Positions 60,293-64,000 of a stretch of 64,000 bases of DNA are shown piece after piece. Numbering within the stretch: the first letter of the stretch is position 1; each line of letters opens with the position of its first letter. Made by a program: the position numbers and the translations under genes. Below the pieces are notes generated by a model. The model did no database searches, was not told where the DNA came from, and saw only the letters and a list, made by a program, of their open reading frames with translations. Location: contig JACKJU010000012.1 in the NCBI GenBank assembly GCA_020637805.1, positions 1 through 64,000 on the forward strand, written 5' to 3'. The DNA is from Nitratireductor sp. Its GTDB lineage: Bacteria; Pseudomonadota; Alphaproteobacteria; Rhizobiales; Rhizobiaceae.

Positions 60293-61540
60293 ATGAGCAA
60301 ATATCTGGATGACCTGGAAATCCGAGATCCGAGGTCACGCGAGCGCGCCCTGTTCCGGCGCCTGCCGAAATTCCTGGCTGAGATTTCCGAGACCATTCCC
60401 GGCTGGAAACAGCGCCTGAGAAAGTTCGAAGTCGCGACCGTGCGCTCTCGCGAGGCACTGGCGCAAATTCCTGTCCTTCGCAAACCGGAACTGATGGAGG
60501 CCCAGCAGAAGAAACCGCCATTCGGCAACTTCGCCAACAAGGCGATGCTGGCCGGCGCGCGCTACTTCATGTCGCCCGGCCCGGTCTGGGAGCCGCAGGC
60601 CGCTGGCCACGACGATCACTGGGGTGGCGCGCGCGCCTTCCATGCCGCAGGCATAATGAAGGGCGACCTGGTGCATTGCTCGCTCTCCTATCACATGACA
60701 CCTGGCGGGCTGATGCTGGACACGGGTGCCCGGGCCGCCGGTGCGAGCGTGTTTCCCGCAGGCATCGGCAATACCGAGGCACAGGTGGAGGCAGCAGCAG
60801 CCATTCGGCCGACCGCCTATGCGGGAACACCGGACTTTCTCAAGATCCTTCTCGACAAGGCATCCGAAATGGGTGCCGATCTTTCCTCGATCCGCAAGGG
60901 CCTTGTCTCGGGCGGAGCGCTCTTCCCGTCGATGCGCGACGAGTACCGCGAGCGCGGTGTCAATGTCATGCAGTGCTATGCGACGGCTGATCTGGGCATC
61001 ATTGCCTATGAGAGCCTGCACCGCGGAAGGCCGCTCCCCGGCATGGTGGTCAACGAAAACCTGATCGTCGAGATCGTGCGCCCGGGTACGGACGAACCGG
61101 TGGCGCATGGCGAAGTAGGCGAACTTGTCGTAACCAACTTCAATCCGGCATATCCCCTAATCCGCTTCGGTACGGGAGACCTTTCCGCCGTCCTGGACGA
61201 ACCGTCGCCGTGCGGCCGGACAAATCTGCGCATCAAGGGCTGGATGGGCCGTGCCGACCAGCGGACCAAGGTGAAGGGCATGTTCGTCGATCCGAAGCAG
61301 ATTGATGAGGTGGTCAAGAAATCGCGCGGCGTCGCAAGGGCCCGCCTGGTGGTCAGCCGCAGCGGCACCAACGATTCCATGGTCCTGCACGTCGAACCGC
61401 ACAAGGATGCGTCGATAGATGGCGCGGCAATCGAGAAGTTGCTGGCCGCCGTCACTAAGCTCAAGGGATCGGTTGAAATCGCCGACAGCCTGCCCAATGA
61501 TGGCAAGGTGATCGACGACCAGCGCGACTACTCGAAATAG
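60293..61540 (+). CDS. phenylacetate-CoA-ligase-like AMP-binding protein with altered phosphate loop
   Basis: 415 aa, PaaK layout. Present: YATADLGIIAYES (A5 region), LIRFGTGDLSAVLDE (A7), GWMGRADQRTKVKGMFVDPKQI (A8 hinge and CoA region), and a C-terminal Lys in LPNDGKVIDDQR. Missing: at the place where PaaK has the loop SSGTTGKPT, this protein reads SPGPVWEPQ, without the Thr, Gly and Lys that hold ATP phosphates. It may be a ligase with a modified ATP site, a half-reaction enzyme, or a non-catalytic partner. Last gene of the importer operon. Confidence 0.86.
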   Translation: MSKYLDDLEIRDPRSRERALFRRLPKFLAEISETIPGWKQRLRKFEVATVRSREALAQIPVLRKPELMEAQQKKPPFGNFANKAMLAGARYFMSPGPVWEPQAAGHDDHWGGARAFHAAGIMKGDLVHCSLSYHMTPGGLMLDTGARAAGASVFPAGIGNTEAQVEAAAAIRPTAYAGTPDFLKILLDKASEMGADLSSIRKGLVSGGALFPSMRDEYRERGVNVMQCYATADLGIIAYESLHRGRPLPGMVVNENLIVEIVRPGTDEPVAHGEVGELVVTNFNPAYPLIRFGTGDLSAVLDEPSPCGRTNLRIKGWMGRADQRTKVKGMFVDPKQIDEVVKKSRGVARARLVVSRSGTNDSMVLHVEPHKDASIDGAAIEKLLAAVTKLKGSVEIADSLPNDGKVIDDQRDYSK

Positions 61541-61662
61541 TCTTTCCTGATCGCTTCGCCTTCATAGCGAAACGACTGCTTTCGACAATCGGCTGAATTC
61601 GGTATTGCATTTCGATTTCGCCGATTCCGGCAGAATCGCAAACGTTCTGGAACAGGAACCCG

Positions 61663-62520
61663 ATGCGCAACAAGGCCGAGAACTCTCCCCCGGCGGATGC
61701 CGATGCCCGACGTGCCGTCAAGCCCGTGATCTGCTATCCGGTGGACACCCTGCCGCAGCCGGACATGGCGCTCTACCGGCACATGCGCACGAAGCTCGAA
61801 TCGGTGGAAACTGTCGTGGCACAGCCGCGCGAAGCCGCCTGTTTCGATGTCCCGGCAGGTCACTTCTTCCGGATTTCATGCCCCGAGGGTTCGCAGGTCG
61901 GCGACCTCAACCTCTGGAATGCTGCCAATCCGGCCGAGCGCTTTTTCAGCGGCAAGACACGGGCGCTGCACGGAACCCATGTGACCACCGGGCACCGGCT
62001 CTGGTCGAACCTGCCTTTCATGCGGCCGATGGCGACCATTACCCTTGATACGCTGGACTGGTACGGGTTCGACGAATTCGGCGGCGGGGTGCACGACGTA
62101 ATCGGAACACGCTGCGATCCCTACACGCACAACCTTCTTTCCGATGGCGGCGAGTACCACCACTGCTGCCATTCCAACCTGACCCGCGCCTTTGCGCTCA
62201 AGACGGGAATGGACCTGCACGATGCGGAGATGCATGTCCACGATGTGCTGAACATCTTCATGTGCACGGGCTTTACCGCCGACACGCACCAGTATTTCAT
62301 GAAGGCAAGCCCGGCCCGTCCCGGCGACTACATCGAGTTCTTTGCCGAGATCGACCTTCTCGGTGCATTGTCGGCCTGTCCCGGTGGCGATTGTGGCTCC
62401 TCGCATTCAAGCGATGAGGCCGCTTGCCATCCGCTCGTGATCGAGATTTTCAAACCCGCATCAACCGACGGTTGGTCGCCGCCGCCCGTGAACGGCTACT
62501 CGCGCACCCACGGCCTGTAA
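61663..62520 (+). CDS. urea carboxylase-associated family protein (DUF1989)
   Basis: 285 aa. Core: ETVVAQPREAACFDVPAGHFFRISCPEGSQVGDLNLWNA, LWSNLPFMRPMATIT, HDVIGTRCDPYT, then EYHHCCHSNL, NIFMCTG and ALSACPGGDCGS, a set of His and Cys that suggest metal binding. DUF1989 proteins often lie beside urea carboxylase or aminomethyltransferase genes and some act in guanidine or urea metabolism; neither partner is here. Length and motifs are complete. Convergent with sdaA, 13 bases between stops. Confidence 0.88.
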   Translation: MRNKAENSPPADADARRAVKPVICYPVDTLPQPDMALYRHMRTKLESVETVVAQPREAACFDVPAGHFFRISCPEGSQVGDLNLWNAANPAERFFSGKTRALHGTHVTTGHRLWSNLPFMRPMATITLDTLDWYGFDEFGGGVHDVIGTRCDPYTHNLLSDGGEYHHCCHSNLTRAFALKTGMDLHDAEMHVHDVLNIFMCTGFTADTHQYFMKASPARPGDYIEFFAEIDLLGALSACPGGDCGSSHSSDEAACHPLVIEIFKPASTDGWSPPPVNGYSRTHGL

Positions 62521-62533
62521 GGGCAACAGCTGA

Positions 62534-63934
62534 TCAGCACTCCACCACGTTGACGGCAAGGCCGCCTTCGGAGGTTTCCTTGTATTTCTCGCTCATGTCC
62601 AGCCCGGTCTGGCGCATGGTCTCGATGCACGCATCCAGCGGAACGAAGTGCTGGCCATCGCCCTTCAGTGCCAGCGAGGCTGCCGTCACCGCCTTTACCG
62701 CACCCAGCGCGTTGCGCTCGATGCAGGGAACCTGAACAAGCCCGCCAACGGGATCGCAGGTCATGCCTAGATGATGCTCCAGCGCGATCTCGGCTGCGTT
62801 CTCGATCTGCGCTGCCGTACCGCCCATCACCTGGGCAAGCCCGGCAGCGGCCATTGCCGAGGCTGAGCCTACTTCGCCCTGGCAGCCCACTTCGGCACCC
62901 GAGATAGAGGCATTTTCCTTGATCAGTCCGCCTATGGCAGCCGAGGCAAGAAGAAAATCGCGAATGCCGCGCTGATCGGCATCCTCGTGGAACCTCAGAT
63001 AGTAGCGCAGAACGGCCGGCATGACGCCTGCGGCGCCATTCGTCGGCGCGGTAACGATGCGTCCGCCCGAGGCGTTTTCCTCGTTTACCGCCATCGCGAA
63101 CACAGACAGCCAGTCATTCGCCAGGAGCGGGTTGCGACGGTTCGATTTCCACTCTTCCTGCAGCTTGTCGTGGATGTCGCGGGCGCGCCGCCGCACCTTC
63201 AGTCCGCCCGGCATGATGCCGGTCTGCGACAACCCGCGTTCGACACAGGAGTTCATCGTTTCCCAGAGCTGGTCGAGGCGGCGGTCCAGTTCCTCGCCGC
63301 TGATGTGGGTTTCCTCGTTCGCCCGCTTCATTTGCGCAACCGTTAGGCCGGATTTCTCCGACATGGCGATCATCTCGCGAGCGTTCCGGAACGGGTAGGG
63401 CACGCCGGATTCGACTGGCGCCTTCTTCTTGCTGCGCATGACTTCCAGTTCGTGTTCGTCGGCCACGAAGCCGCCGCCAACCGAGTAGTAGACACGACGC
63501 AGAAGAAGCTGCTCACCCGCCAGCGCGCTGAACTGCATGCCGTTGGCGTGACCGGGAAGCGGCGTCTTGCGATCAAGGACAAGGTCTTCCGAAGGCTGGA
63601 ACCGGTAGGCGCGATGTCCGCCGCCGGGTTTCACGGATCCCGTTTGTTCGACGTCGGCGACGATCGCATCCATCTGGTCCGGGTTCACGGTGTCGGGCAT
63701 ATGGCCCGCAAGCCCGAGAATGACGGCCCGGTCCGTCGCATGGCCAATCCCGGTAAAGGCGAGGGAGCCGTGCAGGGAGACCTTGAGATGCGTGACCTCG
63801 ACCCCGGCAGGCCGGGGCCAGTCACCGTTCAGGATTTCATCCAGGAAACGCGCGGCGGCCACCATCGGCCCGACCGTATGCGAACTGGAAGGACCGATAC
63901 CGATCTTGAAGACCTCGAAAACCGACAGAAACAT
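62534..63934 (-). CDS. sdaA: L-serine ammonia-lyase, iron-sulfur type
   Basis: 466 aa. It deaminates L-serine to pyruvate using a [4Fe-4S] cluster. N-terminal beta domain begins FEVFKIGIGPSSSHTVGPM; the C-terminal catalytic domain has GRIVTAPTNGAAGVMPAVL and the cluster Cys in AEVGCQGEVGSA, LGMTCDPVGGLVQVPCIERNA. The last residue is Cys, also found in E. coli-type enzymes where the C-terminal Cys can occupy the cluster site. Single-chain enterobacterial type. Start ATG at 63934. Confidence 0.96.
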   Translation of the reverse strand: MFLSVFEVFKIGIGPSSSHTVGPMVAAARFLDEILNGDWPRPAGVEVTHLKVSLHGSLAFTGIGHATDRAVILGLAGHMPDTVNPDQMDAIVADVEQTGSVKPGGGHRAYRFQPSEDLVLDRKTPLPGHANGMQFSALAGEQLLLRRVYYSVGGGFVADEHELEVMRSKKKAPVESGVPYPFRNAREMIAMSEKSGLTVAQMKRANEETHISGEELDRRLDQLWETMNSCVERGLSQTGIMPGGLKVRRRARDIHDKLQEEWKSNRRNPLLANDWLSVFAMAVNEENASGGRIVTAPTNGAAGVMPAVLRYYLRFHEDADQRGIRDFLLASAAIGGLIKENASISGAEVGCQGEVGSASAMAAAGLAQVMGGTAAQIENAAEIALEHHLGMTCDPVGGLVQVPCIERNALGAVKAVTAASLALKGDGQHFVPLDACIETMRQTGLDMSEKYKETSEGGLAVNVVEC

Positions 63935-63963
63935 GCAAACCCTCTTTGCAGATACCGCCTGTA

Positions 63964-63988
63964 CCGTTTTGCCTTGTTGTCAAAACGG
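63964..63988. other. inverted repeat upstream of sdaA
   Basis: CCGTTTTG (63964-63971) and CAAAACGG (63981-63988) are perfect 8-base arms around a nine-base loop, 30 bases before the sdaA start. It may be an operator or part of the promoter; no T-run follows to make it a good terminator. Confidence 0.5.
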
Positions 63989-64000
63989 ATTGGCAAACCG

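Overview
The window reads as chromosomal DNA of an alphaproteobacterium of the order Hyphomicrobiales (Rhizobiales). The GC content looks like about 60 percent by eye. The placement rests on gene order typical of that order: FYDLN acid protein-aroA-cmk-rpsA-sppA-ihfB-lapA; hrpB followed by a RegB/RegA (ActS/ActR) pair; and lptC-lptA-lptB-rpoN-hpf-ptsN. A class II (CP4-like) EPSP synthase, an mmcB gene and an hsp20/DUF1150 pair fit as well. The genus cannot be fixed from the sequence alone. No phage, IS element, integrase or CRISPR array was seen.

Layout. 0-10.5 kb: partial tRNA-Ala(GGC), then a housekeeping block (aroA, cmk, rpsA, sppA, ihfB, a LapA-domain protein, two RNA methyltransferases, lspA). 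10.6-15.4 kb: an AcuI-type reductase and a ynjBCD-type ABC importer. 15.4-21.6 kb: hrpB, the redox-sensing RegB/RegA pair, mmcB and an L,D-transpeptidase lipoprotein. 21.6-24.6 kb (minus): a glycan operon (GT4 glycosyltransferase, DxD glycosyltransferase-like protein, cupin) and a 75-aa orphan. 24.7-31.4 kb (plus): a hydroxycinnamate-type catabolic operon (crotonase, MarR regulator, feruloyl-CoA synthase, amidohydrolase, acyl-CoA dehydrogenase, TauE/SafE permease). 31.4-35.5 kb (minus): a GT2 glycosyltransferase, a paralogue of the DxD protein, and malate synthase G. 35.8-42.3 kb: hsp20/DUF1150, then ptsN, hpf, rpoN, lptB, lptA, lptC.

42.0-45.0 kb is anomalous. The 5' end of lptC, a ribonuclease D gene and an aldehyde dehydrogenase gene are all broken by small indels, many at homopolymers, while both flanks are intact. 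This looks more like a poor stretch of sequence than ordinary gene decay, but decay cannot be excluded. 45.1-50.4 kb: a GAF-Fis regulator, a GntR/FCD regulator, and a divergent three-gene dehydrogenase operon that could convert an L-sugar through its aldonate to a hexuronate and then to an altronate or mannonate. 50.4-52 kb: tRNA-Leu(CAG) with nearby repeats and an NDUFA9-like NAD(P)-binding protein.

52.3-61.5 kb is a long plus-strand operon: an acyl-CoA ligase, a complete branched-chain-amino-acid-type ABC importer (LivG, H, M, K and F types), a two-TM protein, and a PaaK-like ligase homologue whose phosphate-binding loop does not match the consensus. Import coupled to CoA activation of an unknown carboxylate is the natural reading. 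The window ends with a DUF1989 (urea-carboxylase-associated) protein and L-serine ammonia-lyase. Three copies of a palindromic intergenic repeat lie at 33.2, 40.7 and 43.4 kb.
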